Below are positions 17,146 through 26,015 of a stretch of DNA of 64,000 bases, one piece after another. A program made the translations under genes and the position numbers. Within the stretch, counting starts at the first letter, position 1. Every line of letters starts with the position of its first letter. The notes beneath the pieces were generated by a model. That model ran no database searches. It worked only from the letters and a program-made list of their open reading frames with translations, and was not told the origin of the DNA. Origin of the DNA: Hymenobacter properus (lineage in GTDB: Bacteria > Bacteroidota > Bacteroidia > Cytophagales > Hymenobacteraceae); assembly GCF_015694735.1 (NCBI RefSeq), contig NZ_JADQDP010000001.1, positions 620,001 through 684,000 on the forward strand. The letters run 5' to 3'.

Positions 17146-18018
17146 ATGACGAAATTCCCAATCCCTATTTATCTAAATCAAAAGTATGTATTTGACATAC
17201 TCGCCATGTTAGAAGATGGATTCAGCCATTTTCAAACATTGAAAACTGTTTCTTCAACCTCAATCGAAACAGCGCTAAAGTCGCAAGGAGAAGTTGGTCT
17301 AAATAATGTATTTGCATTTCTAGGAATTAAAATGTCAGGTGAAGCTGGCAAAAACAATAAAGATGGAAATGAAGTAGCATCTGAGACTAAAAAAATTCAC
17401 ACTCCAAACTCACTTTTCGGCAAATTAATATCCTTGTTAGAAGAGAAAAATCTTTGTAAAAAAGAGAATATATTGCAATCTAACACTGGTGATTTTATCC
17501 TATTTAAAGCTACTCTTCGAAAGAATCCAGCTATAGATGCATTAGAAAGCCATTTGGCTTTATTCAAACTTATTCAAGAATTTCAAGAAAACAATCATTC
17601 GAATAAGACTAATAAGTCCAAAGAACAATCCGACAGCAAGCTTATCAACCAGTTTGAAATATTAGTCAAACAACTAAAATTAGAAGGTAGCCTTGACCTA
17701 GTAGGTGACAACAAAGGCAAAGAGGAATTTAAGGTTGTTTTAACTATTGATAGGGACTATCTAAATGACCCTTCTCTATCTGATATAGTCGATGGAGATT
17801 TTTACGTTCTAGGAAAGACTATTAGAGTCATTACTTCAGCCGATGAAGAAATTAATCTTCTTAGAAAAACAAGTTTAGGCAATTTTTCACCTCCAATGCT
17901 AGAAAAATTCTTTTCGGGATTTCGGAATTTAGCGCAGCATGGATTGAAGGATGTTGAGATTAATACCACAATTGCGGGACCAGTACTTCAAGTGATTCCA
18001 ATTTCTATCTACGCCTAG
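17146..18018 (+). CDS. AT-rich DUF6414-like protein
   Basis: The 290-residue product begins PIPIYLNQKYVFDILAMLED, then GFSHFQTLKT, followed by a Ser/Gly/Glu-rich stretch and TPNSLFGKLISLLEEKNL. This order fits the DUF6414 family (iYLd...l..ll..ieDGFs......HT..SLf.kLr..L). The C-terminal part is a small alpha/beta domain. Base composition is strikingly AT-rich compared with both neighbours, with AAA, AAT and TTA codons throughout, a sign of horizontal acquisition. It starts 36 bases after the MoxR stop; the Met at 17113 is possible but has weak support. Function unknown. Confidence 0.7.
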   Translation: MTKFPIPIYLNQKYVFDILAMLEDGFSHFQTLKTVSSTSIETALKSQGEVGLNNVFAFLGIKMSGEAGKNNKDGNEVASETKKIHTPNSLFGKLISLLEEKNLCKKENILQSNTGDFILFKATLRKNPAIDALESHLALFKLIQEFQENNHSNKTNKSKEQSDSKLINQFEILVKQLKLEGSLDLVGDNKGKEEFKVVLTIDRDYLNDPSLSDIVDGDFYVLGKTIRVITSADEEINLLRKTSLGNFSPPMLEKFFSGFRNLAQHGLKDVEINTTIAGPVLQVIPISIYA

Positions 18019-18184
18019 TATTTATCGCTCCGCTGTAACAACTAAGCCTTTCGACCTCTGCCTATTTGGCATCCGCCGCTAGCCTATAGCTCCAACATCA
18101 TAACTAACGCTGTAAGGAGGTTCGCCAGCCCGCGTCAGCCCCAATGGCCCGCAGGTAGCGCGGCTGCTTTCAACCTTCCTTTTC

Positions 18185-19087
18185 ATGCAAGAATTTGACA
18201 TTCTAATTATCGGCGGGAGCTACGCCGGTCTTTCCGCTGCCATGGCCCTGGGCCGCGCCCGCCGCCGGGTGCTAATCCTCGACACCGGCCGGCCCTGCAA
18301 CCGCCAGACGCCCCATTCGCACAACTTCCTCACGCAGGATGGCGCCACGCCGGCGGCCCTACGCGCCCGGGCCATTGAGCAGGTGCTACAGTACCCCACC
18401 ATCGAGTTACGGGCCGACGAGGCGCTGACAGCCGCGTCCGTCGAGGGCGGTTTCCGCATCGAAACGGCCGCTGGCACTAGCATTAAGGCCCGGAAAGTGG
18501 TGCTGGCCACCGGCATTACCGACATGCTGCCCGCCTTGCCGGGCTTTGCTGAGTGCTGGGGCATCTCGGTGCTACACTGCCCCTACTGCCACGGCTACGA
18601 AGTGGCCGACCAGCGCCTAGGCGTGCTCGGAAATGGCGACGTGGGCTTTGAATTTGCTCGGTTAATTCGGCAATGGTCTGCCCAGCTCACGTTGTTTACC
18701 GACGGCCCGGCCACGCTCACTGAATCCCAGCGGGCCACGTTGGCCCGCCACCTAGTTGGCGTGGTCGAAACGCCCATCCGCGGCCTTGCGCACGACCAAG
18801 GCCAACTCCGCGCCGTGCAGCTGGCCGATGGCAGCAGCTACCCGCTCGATGGGGTTTTTGCCCGCGTGCCCTTCGCACTTCCCGGCACGCTGGCTCAGCA
18901 GCTGGGCTGCGCCATCACGGAGATGGGCTACGTGCAGGTGGATGATTTTCAGCGCACCAGCGTGGCAGGCGTGTACGCAGCCGGCGACAACACCACGCCC
19001 ATGCGGGCCGTAGCGGCCGCCGTGGCGGCGGGCTCCAAGGCCGGGGCCGTCCTCAACAAGGAGCTGATTGACGAAAGTTTTACTTAA
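18185..19087 (+). CDS. Thioredoxin-reductase-like FAD/NAD(P) oxidoreductase
   Basis: The 300-residue flavoprotein has an FAD-binding GGSYAGLSAAMALGRARRRV at the N-terminus, a redox-active CPYC (LHCPYCHGYE) near residue 140, an NAD(P)-binding GNGDVGFEFARL and the C-terminal FAD motif GVYAAGDNT. This is the layout of thioredoxin reductase and the short AhpF-like oxidoreductases; the missing N-terminal extension separates it from AhpF. It is cytoplasmic and reduces a disulfide or similar acceptor. It lies between the AT-rich gene and the DUF5682 gene, an unusual position inside a Yeh-type cluster. Its natural partner is not evident. Confidence 0.85.
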   Translation: MQEFDILIIGGSYAGLSAAMALGRARRRVLILDTGRPCNRQTPHSHNFLTQDGATPAALRARAIEQVLQYPTIELRADEALTAASVEGGFRIETAAGTSIKARKVVLATGITDMLPALPGFAECWGISVLHCPYCHGYEVADQRLGVLGNGDVGFEFARLIRQWSAQLTLFTDGPATLTESQRATLARHLVGVVETPIRGLAHDQGQLRAVQLADGSSYPLDGVFARVPFALPGTLAQQLGCAITEMGYVQVDDFQRTSVAGVYAAGDNTTPMRAVAAAVAAGSKAGAVLNKELIDESFT

Positions 19088-19149
19088 AACGCGGGAAGGG
19101 TTGGGCGGGGTGTTGTTCATTTGCAGCCCCTGCCCTGCATTTCCGCCCT

Positions 19150-21459
19150 ATGCCTTCCGACCTCCGCCTGTTCGGCATTCGCCACCACGGCCCCGGCAGC
19201 GCTGCCAGCCTGGTAGCGGCGCTCGACGACTTCCGGCCCGACATCATTCTGCTCGAATGCCCCGCCGATGCCGAAAGCGCCCTGGCCACCGCCACCAACC
19301 CCGAACTGGTGCCGCCCGTGGCGCTGCTAGTGTATAACCCCAAGCTGCAAGGGCAGGCTTCGTTTCTGCCATTCGCGGAGTTTTCGCCGGAGTGGCAGGC
19401 GGTGCACTGGGCGGCGCGTAATGCGGCGCACGTGCGGTGCATGGACTTGCCAATGAGTTTGCGGTTTGGAATGCGGGAAGCAGCTTTGATGCCGCTTGGC
19501 GAAACCCCTCCCCCCACTCCCCTTTCCCCCGAAGTGGATGCACCGGCTCGGGAGTATGACGAAGCTTCAGGCGCCGAAGCGACTCCTGTTTCTGCTGAAG
19601 GGGGTGAAGCACCGGAGGTCGAACCCGACACCGACCCTGTGGCCTACATTGCCCGCCTGGCCGGCTATACCGACTCGGAGCAGTGGTGGGAAACCCACCT
19701 GGAGCACGCCCCCGGGAACGCCGATACCTTTGCCGTGGTGCTGGACCTGATGACGGCCCTGCGGGAGGAGCTAAAACGCCCCGAAACCGAAGAAACCCTG
19801 CTGCGCGAGGCCTTCATGCGCGAAACCCTGCGTGCTACCCTGGCCCAGGGCTACCCGCGGGTGGCGGCAGTGTGCGGGGCCTGGCACGCGCCGGTGCTGC
19901 AAGCCGAACTGCTGAAAAAGGAAGATAAAGCCCGGCTGAAAGGCCTGAAGAAAGTGCCCACCGAAACCACCTGGATTCCGTGGACCTACGAGCGGCTGTC
20001 GTTTAGCTCGGGCTACGGCGCGGGGGTGCTGTCGCCGGCCTGGTACGAACTGCTTTTTGCTCAGCCCCGCGCTGAGGTGCTCACGCACTGGATGGTGCGC
20101 GCCACCCGCCTGCTGCGCGGGCAGGACGTGGACGCCTCCTCGGCCCACGCCATTGAGGGCGTGCGGCTGGCGGCGGCGCTGGCCAGTGTGCGCGGGCTGG
20201 CCCTGCCGGGCATTGATGAGTTGCAGGAAGCTGCCGTGGCCATTTTGGGCGGAGGCTACGCCGAGCCATTGGCGCTAGTGCACAAGGAGCTAGTGATTGG
20301 ACACAAGCTGGGCGAGGTGCCCGCCGGCCTGCCCGCTACGCCCCTGCAGCAAGACCTGGCCCAGCAGCAGAAAACGCTACGCCTCAAACCCGAAGCCGTG
20401 GCCAAGCCGCTCGACCTCGACCTGCGCCAGCCCGCCCAACTCGACCGCAGCCACCTGCTGCACCGCCTGCGCCTGCTCGACATCAACTGGGGCGAGCCGG
20501 AGGAAGTGTCGGGCAAAAGCGGCACCTTCCACGAGCTCTGGACGCTGGAATGGGAGCCCGAAATGGCTCTGGCTGTGATAGAAGCCGGCCGCTGGGGCAA
20601 TACCGTGCTGGCAGCCGCCGCCGCCCGCGCCACCGCTCGCGCCGCCGAAGCCACCAGCCTCGAAGCCGTGAGCACGTTACTCGAAGAAGCCCTGCGCGCC
20701 GACCTGGGGCCAGCCATTCCGGCGCTGGTGGCCCGGCTCGAAACCATTGGGGCCGACACCCGCGACGTGACCCACCTGCTGGCCGCCCTGCCCCCGCTGG
20801 CCCAGGTGCTACGCTATGGCAATGTGCGCCGCACCGATACCGCCCAAGTAGCCCAAGTGGTGCAGCAACTGGTGCCACGCCTGTGCATCGGCCTGCCCGT
20901 CGCCTGCGTCGGCCTCGATTACGATGCGGCCAAGGCCCTTTTAGCCCGTCTCGAAGCCACCCACCAGGCCATCCGCCTGCTGCAAAACGACGCGCACGAA
21001 GCCGACTGGTACGCCGCTCTGGCCGCTGTGCAGCGCAACCCGGCCAGCAACGGCCTGCTGGCCGGCGCCGCCACTCGCCTGCTATTCGACGCACAGCAAA
21101 CCGACCCGGACGATACCGCCACGGCCCTCGGCCTGGCCCTGGCCCCTGCCCAGCCCACAGATTACGCCACCGCCTGGATTGAGGGCTTCCTGCGCGGCTC
21201 GGGCCTGCTGCTCATTCACCACCGCGAGCTGTTCGACCTGCTGGATGGCTGGTTAGGTGACCTAAACGAAGAAACTTTTCGCGAAATCGTGCCGCTGCTC
21301 CGCCGCGCCTTCACCGACTTCTCGCTGCCCGAGCGGCGGCAGATTCTGGAGATTGCCAGTTCCGATGCGCCAGTTGCGGCCGCAACAGAGGCGGAGGATT
21401 TCGACTGGGAGCGCGGGGCGCTGGTGCTGCCAGGGCTGCGGGAGTTGCTGGGGGTGTGA
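19150..21459 (+). CDS. DUF5682 family protein (YehM-like)
   Basis: A 769-residue protein whose N-terminus reads LRLFGIRHHGPGSAASLVAA and later PDIILLECPADAE, the hallmark of DUF5682 (FGIRHHGPGsA...P..vLiEgP.d). The HGPGS and ECPAD pair resembles the histidine and acidic motifs of TraB/TIKI or erythromycin-esterase-like folds, which is an inference. The middle is helical with WHAPVL and WIPWTYERLSFSSGYGAG. The C-terminal 300 residues are helical repeats. A low-conservation acidic insert lies at about residues 115-160. It is the third component of the YehQ/L/M/P set. A TTCATTTG box (7 of 8) at 19116-19123 precedes the start. Confidence 0.85.
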   Translation: MPSDLRLFGIRHHGPGSAASLVAALDDFRPDIILLECPADAESALATATNPELVPPVALLVYNPKLQGQASFLPFAEFSPEWQAVHWAARNAAHVRCMDLPMSLRFGMREAALMPLGETPPPTPLSPEVDAPAREYDEASGAEATPVSAEGGEAPEVEPDTDPVAYIARLAGYTDSEQWWETHLEHAPGNADTFAVVLDLMTALREELKRPETEETLLREAFMRETLRATLAQGYPRVAAVCGAWHAPVLQAELLKKEDKARLKGLKKVPTETTWIPWTYERLSFSSGYGAGVLSPAWYELLFAQPRAEVLTHWMVRATRLLRGQDVDASSAHAIEGVRLAAALASVRGLALPGIDELQEAAVAILGGGYAEPLALVHKELVIGHKLGEVPAGLPATPLQQDLAQQQKTLRLKPEAVAKPLDLDLRQPAQLDRSHLLHRLRLLDINWGEPEEVSGKSGTFHELWTLEWEPEMALAVIEAGRWGNTVLAAAAARATARAAEATSLEAVSTLLEEALRADLGPAIPALVARLETIGADTRDVTHLLAALPPLAQVLRYGNVRRTDTAQVAQVVQQLVPRLCIGLPVACVGLDYDAAKALLARLEATHQAIRLLQNDAHEADWYAALAAVQRNPASNGLLAGAATRLLFDAQQTDPDDTATALGLALAPAQPTDYATAWIEGFLRGSGLLLIHHRELFDLLDGWLGDLNEETFREIVPLLRRAFTDFSLPERRQILEIASSDAPVAAATEAEDFDWERGALVLPGLRELLGV

Positions 21460-21460
21460 C

Positions 21461-21559
21461 CGTCATGCAGAGCGCAGCGAAGCATCTCGCGTGCAAGAGT
21501 GACTCAATCTAAGGAAATTAGTTGTGCTGGCGAGATGCTTCGCTGCGCTCTGCATGACG
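21461..21559. repeat. Family-A palindromic repeat
   Basis: Arms CGTCATGCAGAGCGCAGCGA and TCGCTGCGCTCTGCATGACG are perfect complements, and pairing continues into AGCATCTCGC. It fills the gap between the converging DUF5682 and HxlR genes and starts one base after the DUF5682 stop. Confidence 0.93.
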
Positions 21560-21574
21560 CTCTTTTAGCGCAGC

Positions 21575-21976
21575 CTAACGCACTGCCTGCCGCTTTTTCC
21601 CCACGATGGTTTCGTGGTGCATCTCGCCCCAGTTGCGCAGGGCCTGTAGCACCTCCCCGAGGGTTTTGCTGTATTCAGTCACCTCGTATTCCACGGTTTG
21701 GGGCGTGGTGTTGAGCACGGTGCGCGTCACCAGCCGGTCCATTTCCATCTCCTGCAGCTCCTTGGAGAGCATGCTGGGTGAAATACCGAGGGCCCGGCTC
21801 AACTCCTTAAAGCGGTATTTGCGCTCCGCCAGCGCCGCCAGAATCACCAGTTTCCACTTGCCACCCACCACATCCAGGGTGTCGCGCACCGACCGGTGGG
21901 CACTGCGGCACTCGCCGGCGCGGGAGAAGTCGAGTTGAACGGAGGCGGCACGGGGCGCAACTGTTTCGGGAGCCAT
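21575..21976 (-). CDS. HxlR-family transcriptional regulator
   Basis: The 133-residue protein is a winged helix of the HxlR type: CRSAHRSVRDTLDVVGGKWK, ILAALAERKYRFKELSRAL, GISPSMLSKELQEMEMDRLV and VEYEVTEYSKTL. The usual N-terminal Cys of the family is present (GECRS) and may be the redox sensor. It is transcribed away from the azoreductase gene across 209 bases. In related pairs the regulator controls the neighbouring quinone or azo reductase in response to electrophiles or oxidants, and that is the likely role here. Confidence 0.88.
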   Translation of the reverse strand: MAPETVAPRAASVQLDFSRAGECRSAHRSVRDTLDVVGGKWKLVILAALAERKYRFKELSRALGISPSMLSKELQEMEMDRLVTRTVLNTTPQTVEYEVTEYSKTLGEVLQALRNWGEMHHETIVGKKRQAVR

Positions 21977-22185
21977 AGCAGAAATAGTCGTTTGGCTCTA
22001 CTACCAACGGCCGGCCGGGAAGTTTGCCAGGGCCGGACGAGCGGCCGCGCAACGAACTGTGGGCCAGAAAGCTACTGTTTGCAGTACCGGTACTGTTTTG
22101 AGAATCACCTAGGAATTGGGCTTGAGGGGCAGATAGGTTTGCCGGGCCAGTCAGCCCACACCATTGCGGCTGGCCCCACTCCATC

Positions 22186-22782
22186 ATGCATATTCTGCAC
22201 ATCATTTCCAGCCCCCGTTCCAATTCCTACAGCGCCCGGCTGGGCCATCAAATTGTGGCCAAGCTCCTGGCCGCCCACCCCGGCAGCACGGTGCACGAGC
22301 GCAACCTCAGCAACCACCCGCTGCCCCACCTCGAAGAGGTTTTTGTGCAGGGCATCTTCACGCCGGCCGAAGCCCGCACGCCCGGCCAGGCTACCGCCGT
22401 GCAGCACTCCGATGAGGTGATTGACGAGGTGCTGGCGGCCGATGTGCTGGTCATTGGCTCGCCCATGTACAATTTCAGCATCTCCTCCTCGCTCAAGGCC
22501 TGGCTCGACCACGTGGTGCGGGCCGGGGTCACTTTCAAGTATGGTCCCAATGGCCCCCAAGGCCTGCTCACGGGCAAAAAGGTGTACCTCGCCCTAGCCA
22601 GCGGCGGCGTGTATTCCGGCGGCTCCCCCATGGCCGCCTACGATTTCATGGCGCCCTACCTGAAGCCGGTGCTGGGCTTCATCGGCCTCACCGATGTGGA
22701 AGTGGTGCGGGTGGAAGGCACCAGCATCCCCGACCTGGAGCCTACCGCACTAGCCAAGGCGGTGGACAGCGTGGCGGTATAA
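22186..22782 (+). CDS. azoR: FMN-dependent NADH-azoreductase/quinone reductase
   Basis: The 198-residue product follows the AzoR flavodoxin-like fold: MHILHIISSPRSNSYSARLG (FMN phosphate loop SPRSNSYS), VLVIGSPMYNFSISSSLKAW, LDHVVRAGVTFKYGPNGPQG and LASGGVYSGGSPM. AzoR enzymes are cytoplasmic dimers that reduce quinones and azo compounds with NADH. The gene is divergent from the HxlR regulator at 21575-21976, a common pairing. The HxlR and AzoR pair interrupts the Yeh-like cluster between the DUF5682 and VWA genes. Confidence 0.87.
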   Translation: MHILHIISSPRSNSYSARLGHQIVAKLLAAHPGSTVHERNLSNHPLPHLEEVFVQGIFTPAEARTPGQATAVQHSDEVIDEVLAADVLVIGSPMYNFSISSSLKAWLDHVVRAGVTFKYGPNGPQGLLTGKKVYLALASGGVYSGGSPMAAYDFMAPYLKPVLGFIGLTDVEVVRVEGTSIPDLEPTALAKAVDSVAV

Positions 22783-22795
22783 AGACCGGTAAAGC

Positions 22796-22873
22796 TGTAG
22801 AGACGCGATACTTCGCGGCTCCCGTGCGGACGATGTCGTTCAAGGGGGAGACGCGAAGTGTCGCGTCTCTGCA
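22796..22873. repeat. Family-E palindromic repeat
   Basis: GAGACGCGATACTTCGCG and CGCGAAGTGTCGCGTCTC form inverted arms around ~35 bases. The sequence is unrelated to the other hairpin families in the window. It lies between the azoreductase and VWA genes. Confidence 0.8.
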
Positions 22874-22930
22874 TTTTCAGCTGCCTCATTCCCATATTTA
22901 CGGCCGCCAACTTCCCGACTACGCCCGCCC

Positions 22931-24043
22931 ATGTCCTCCTCCACTCCTACCCGCTGGAAACTCGTGCTCGGCAGTGCCGCCGACGCGGCCGACGCCGTGC
23001 CCCTGCCGCCCGACTACGGCCGCATGGACGACGTGCTCACCGCCCTCTACGACGGCGACAAATCGGAGCGGAAAGCAGGTTTGGGCGGCTCCGCGCCGCG
23101 CGTGAGCCGCTGGCTGGGCGACATTCGGGAGTACTTTCCCACCGAAGTGGTGGCCGTGATGCAGCAAGACGCCATGACGCGCCTGGGCCTGAACCAGCTG
23201 CTGCTGGAGCCCGAGATTCTGCGCACGGTGCAGGCCGACGTGCACTTGGTGGGCACGCTGATGTCCTTGAGCCGGGTAATGCCGCAGAAGGCCAAGGCAA
23301 CGGCCCGCGAGGTCATCACCAAAGTGGTGCGCGAGCTGGAAAAAAAGCTAGCCAACCCGCTGCGCCAAGCCGTGCAGGGCGCCCTGAGCCGGGCCGTGCG
23401 CAACCCGCGCCCGCGCTACCACGAAATCGACTGGGGCGCCACCATTCGGGCCAACCTCAAGCACTACCAGGCTGCCCACAAAACCGTGATTCCGGAGCGG
23501 CTGGTGGGTTTCGGCCGGCGCGGGCAGGCACTAAAGGAAATCGTGCTCTGCGTGGACCAAAGCGGCTCGATGGCCTCATCTGTTGTTTATGCAGGCGTGT
23601 TTGGGGCGGTGCTGGCCTCGCTCAAAGCCGTGAAAACCCACATGGTGGTGTTCGACACGGCCGTGGTGAACCTGAGCGAAAACCTGCACGACCCAGTGGA
23701 CCTGCTTTTCGGCGTACAATTAGGCGGCGGCACCGACATCAACCTGGCCCTCACCTACTGCCAGCAACTAATTTCGCGCCCTACCGACACCATCCTTGTC
23801 CTCATCACCGACCTCTACGAGGGCGGCAACGAGAAGGAAATGATAAAGCGCGCCGCTGCCCTCAAAGCTGCCGGCGTGAACGTGGTGGTGCTGCTGGCCC
23901 TGAGCGACGACGGTGCCCCGAGCTTCGACCGCCGCGTGGCCGAGCAACTGGCGGCGCTGGGCATTCCCAGCTTCGCCTGCACGCCGGCTAAGTTTCCGGA
24001 ACTAATGGCCAAGGCCATTCAGGGGCAAAAACTGGAGGTGTAG
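22931..24043 (+). CDS. VWA domain protein (YehP/CoxE-like)
   Basis: The 370-residue protein has a helical N-terminal half and a von Willebrand A domain in the C-terminal half. The MIDAS motif is VDQSGSMASS near residue 210 (D-x-S-x-S form, with Q after D), followed by GGGTDINLAL and VLITDLYEGG. Such VWA proteins work with MoxR AAA+ ATPases, here the one at 16018-17109. It corresponds to YehP of the E. coli yehLMPQ set. Unlike in a tight operon, it lies nearly 6 kb from the ATPase and behind a hairpin repeat, so it probably has its own promoter. Confidence 0.87.
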   Translation: MSSSTPTRWKLVLGSAADAADAVPLPPDYGRMDDVLTALYDGDKSERKAGLGGSAPRVSRWLGDIREYFPTEVVAVMQQDAMTRLGLNQLLLEPEILRTVQADVHLVGTLMSLSRVMPQKAKATAREVITKVVRELEKKLANPLRQAVQGALSRAVRNPRPRYHEIDWGATIRANLKHYQAAHKTVIPERLVGFGRRGQALKEIVLCVDQSGSMASSVVYAGVFGAVLASLKAVKTHMVVFDTAVVNLSENLHDPVDLLFGVQLGGGTDINLALTYCQQLISRPTDTILVLITDLYEGGNEKEMIKRAAALKAAGVNVVVLLALSDDGAPSFDRRVAEQLAALGIPSFACTPAKFPELMAKAIQGQKLEV

Positions 24044-24071
24044 CGCGAAACCCAGTTTCATTTGACCCGAA

Positions 24072-24267
24072 GGGCCGTCCTGCTGAGCGCAGCCGAAGCA
24101 TCTCTACCGCGCCGTCTGTCATCCTGAGCATTCTGCGACTCGAGCAGAGACGAAGGACCTTATCAAGTAAGAACGACTGTCGTTCAGTGGTGATAAGTTG
24201 CTTCCTTTGTCAGCATGACAGACGGCGCGAGCGAGATGCTTCGGCTACGCTCAGCAGGACGGCCCTT
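24072..24267. repeat. Family-A palindromic repeat carrying a nested element
   Basis: Outer arms GGGCCGTCCTGCTGAGCGCA and GCTCAGCAGGACGGCCC are complementary with one changed base, and pairing extends through GCCGAAGCATCTC. A second, different inverted-repeat element sits between them (24109-24228). The unit fills the gap between the converging VWA and Rieske genes. Confidence 0.88.
24109..24228. repeat. Inner palindromic element nested in the outer repeat
   Basis: GCGCCGTCTGTCATCCTGAG and CAGCATGACAGACGGCGC form the ends, with GAAGGACCTTATCA against TGATAAGTTGCTTCC further in. The arms resemble the variant copy at 12483-12584 (TGTCATC...GGACC), so it is probably a different repeat that inserted into the loop of the outer one. 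Confidence 0.8.
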
Positions 24268-24269
24268 CA

Positions 24270-25850
24270 TTATCCGGCTTGAGCCGCCTTTTCACCATCT
24301 AGTAACGCCGCCAGCGCGTCCGCGTCGTCGGCTTCCAGGGCCACTTCGGCTTTCAGGTTGTCCACGTCGCGCTTCACGCTGGCCACGGCCATGGTTTTGC
24401 CGCCGGCTTTGTACGCAATAGAGAACTCCTGCTTGGCCAAATCGCCGCTCACCTGGGCTTCGTCCCACTTTTCGGCGTGGCCCACGTAGCGAACGGAGAG
24501 GTCGTAATGTTTGCTCCAGAAGAAGGGCACGGCCTCAAATTTCTCGCGCTGGCCCAGCATGTTGCGGGCGGCCGTCTGGCCCTGGCGCTGGGCCACCACC
24601 CAGTGCTCCACCCGGATGTTCTGGCCTGAGTGTGGGTCGGGCCAACGAGCAATGTCGCCGGCTGCGAAGACGCCCGGCGCACTGGTTTCGAGGTATTCGT
24701 TCACACTCACGCCCTTGTCGAGCGCCAGCCCAGCGGTTTCCGCCAATGCCAGCCGGGGCCGCACGCCGATGCCGGCCACCACCAAATCGGCCGGCAGTCG
24801 GTCGCCGTTTTCCAAGGTCACCGCGTCGGCTTCGATGCGGGTGGCCTTTTGCTCCAGATGAAAAAATACGCCTTTGTCTTGGTGTAGCTTCCGCACGATT
24901 TCGCCCAGTTCCGGTCCCAGTACTTTCGCCAGAGGTAGTTCGTCGGGCGCCACCACGTGCACCTCCAAACCTTTGGTGCGCAGGGCCGCCGCCACTTCCA
25001 GCCCAATAAAGCTGGCGCCCAGCACCACCGCCCGCTTCGCCGCGGCGGCACTGGTCGCAATGGCGTGGTGGTCGGCCAAGGAGCGCAGCACGTGCACGTG
25101 CGGCAGGTCATGGCCCGGAATGTCTAGCGATAAGGGCGAGGCGCCGGTGGCCAAAAGTAGCCGGTCGTAGGCATGCGCCGCGCCGTCAGCCAGCAGCACG
25201 CGGCGACCAGGCACTTCAATGCGGGACACTTCTCCGCGTACCAGCTCAATGTTGTGCAGGGCGTAAAAATCAGCGGGCCGCAAGCTTACCGGCTTTTTCT
25301 CATCAGCCGGGAAGCTCTTGGATAGCATGGTCCGGTCGTAGGGTGCTTCGGCTTCGCCGTCGAGCATGGTGATACTTCCCTCGTAGCCTTCGCGACGCAG
25401 CATTTCGGCCGCCGCGCTGCCCGCCGCGCCCGCCCCAATGATGACCACGGCGACGGGGTAAGCCTGCTTTTCGGTGGGGCCGACGGGCGCCAGTGGGTCG
25501 CGGGTTTGTTTGCCGGTAACGAAGGCGCGGCCGTCGCGCTGGGTCACCGTCCAACAGGGCAGCGGGTCGAGGGCGGGGGCGCGTAGGGCCTCGCCGGTGC
25601 GCAGGCTGAAGCAGGCGTGATGCCAGGGGCAGCGCACGGTGTCATCCACCAGCAAGCCCTTGCCTAGCGGCGCGCCCAGGTGGCTGCATTTGGCCGAGAT
25701 GGCGAAGATTTCCTCCCCGCGCCGAGCCAGCAGAACGGGTTCGCCCAGGGCGTGGCCGGTGGCCGTGGCGCCATCGGCGAGGTCGGCGAGCGGAATGCCG
25801 TCGGTGAGCAGGTCGGGGCCGGGCAGCGGGGGCTTGGCAGGGTCAGCCAT
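24270..25850 (-). CDS. Rieske-FAD oxidoreductase (AIFM3-like)
   Basis: The 526-residue product fuses an N-terminal Rieske [2Fe-2S] domain (CSHLGAPLGKG and CPWHHACF, residues ~50-80) to a pyridine-nucleotide disulfide oxidoreductase module. FAD motifs are VVIIGAGAAGSAAAEMLRRE and GVFAAGDIARWP; an NAD-binding stretch is RAVVLGASFIGLEVAAAL. The C-terminus (residues ~430-520) is the reductase C-terminal domain. This is the layout of AIFM3-like or ferredoxin reductases of ring-hydroxylating systems. No oxygenase component lies nearby, so the electron acceptor is unknown. The gene diverges from a lipoprotein gene at 26016. Confidence 0.9.
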   Translation of the reverse strand: MADPAKPPLPGPDLLTDGIPLADLADGATATGHALGEPVLLARRGEEIFAISAKCSHLGAPLGKGLLVDDTVRCPWHHACFSLRTGEALRAPALDPLPCWTVTQRDGRAFVTGKQTRDPLAPVGPTEKQAYPVAVVIIGAGAAGSAAAEMLRREGYEGSITMLDGEAEAPYDRTMLSKSFPADEKKPVSLRPADFYALHNIELVRGEVSRIEVPGRRVLLADGAAHAYDRLLLATGASPLSLDIPGHDLPHVHVLRSLADHHAIATSAAAAKRAVVLGASFIGLEVAAALRTKGLEVHVVAPDELPLAKVLGPELGEIVRKLHQDKGVFFHLEQKATRIEADAVTLENGDRLPADLVVAGIGVRPRLALAETAGLALDKGVSVNEYLETSAPGVFAAGDIARWPDPHSGQNIRVEHWVVAQRQGQTAARNMLGQREKFEAVPFFWSKHYDLSVRYVGHAEKWDEAQVSGDLAKQEFSIAYKAGGKTMAVASVKRDVDNLKAEVALEADDADALAALLDGEKAAQAG

Positions 25851-26004
25851 TGGAATTGAAGAGTGTTAAAGTGGTTGCTCATACGGCAGTTCCCTGTTTG
25901 TAGCGAACCAGGAGGCTTATGGGGTCTGCGAGCAAGCTTCCAAGTAGGCAGCAATGCTTGCCGGCGCGGCGGGCATCGTTGTTACCGTTTAAGCAGCATT
26001 CTCC

Positions 26005-26012
26005 TACATTTG
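26005..26012 (+). promoter_or_regulatory. -7 box TACATTTG directly before the start codon
   Basis: Exact match to TAnnTTTG with only three bases to the GTG at 26016. A TTG at 25979-25981 could be the -33 element. The geometry suggests a leaderless transcript. Confidence 0.5.
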
Positions 26013-26015
26013 GCT

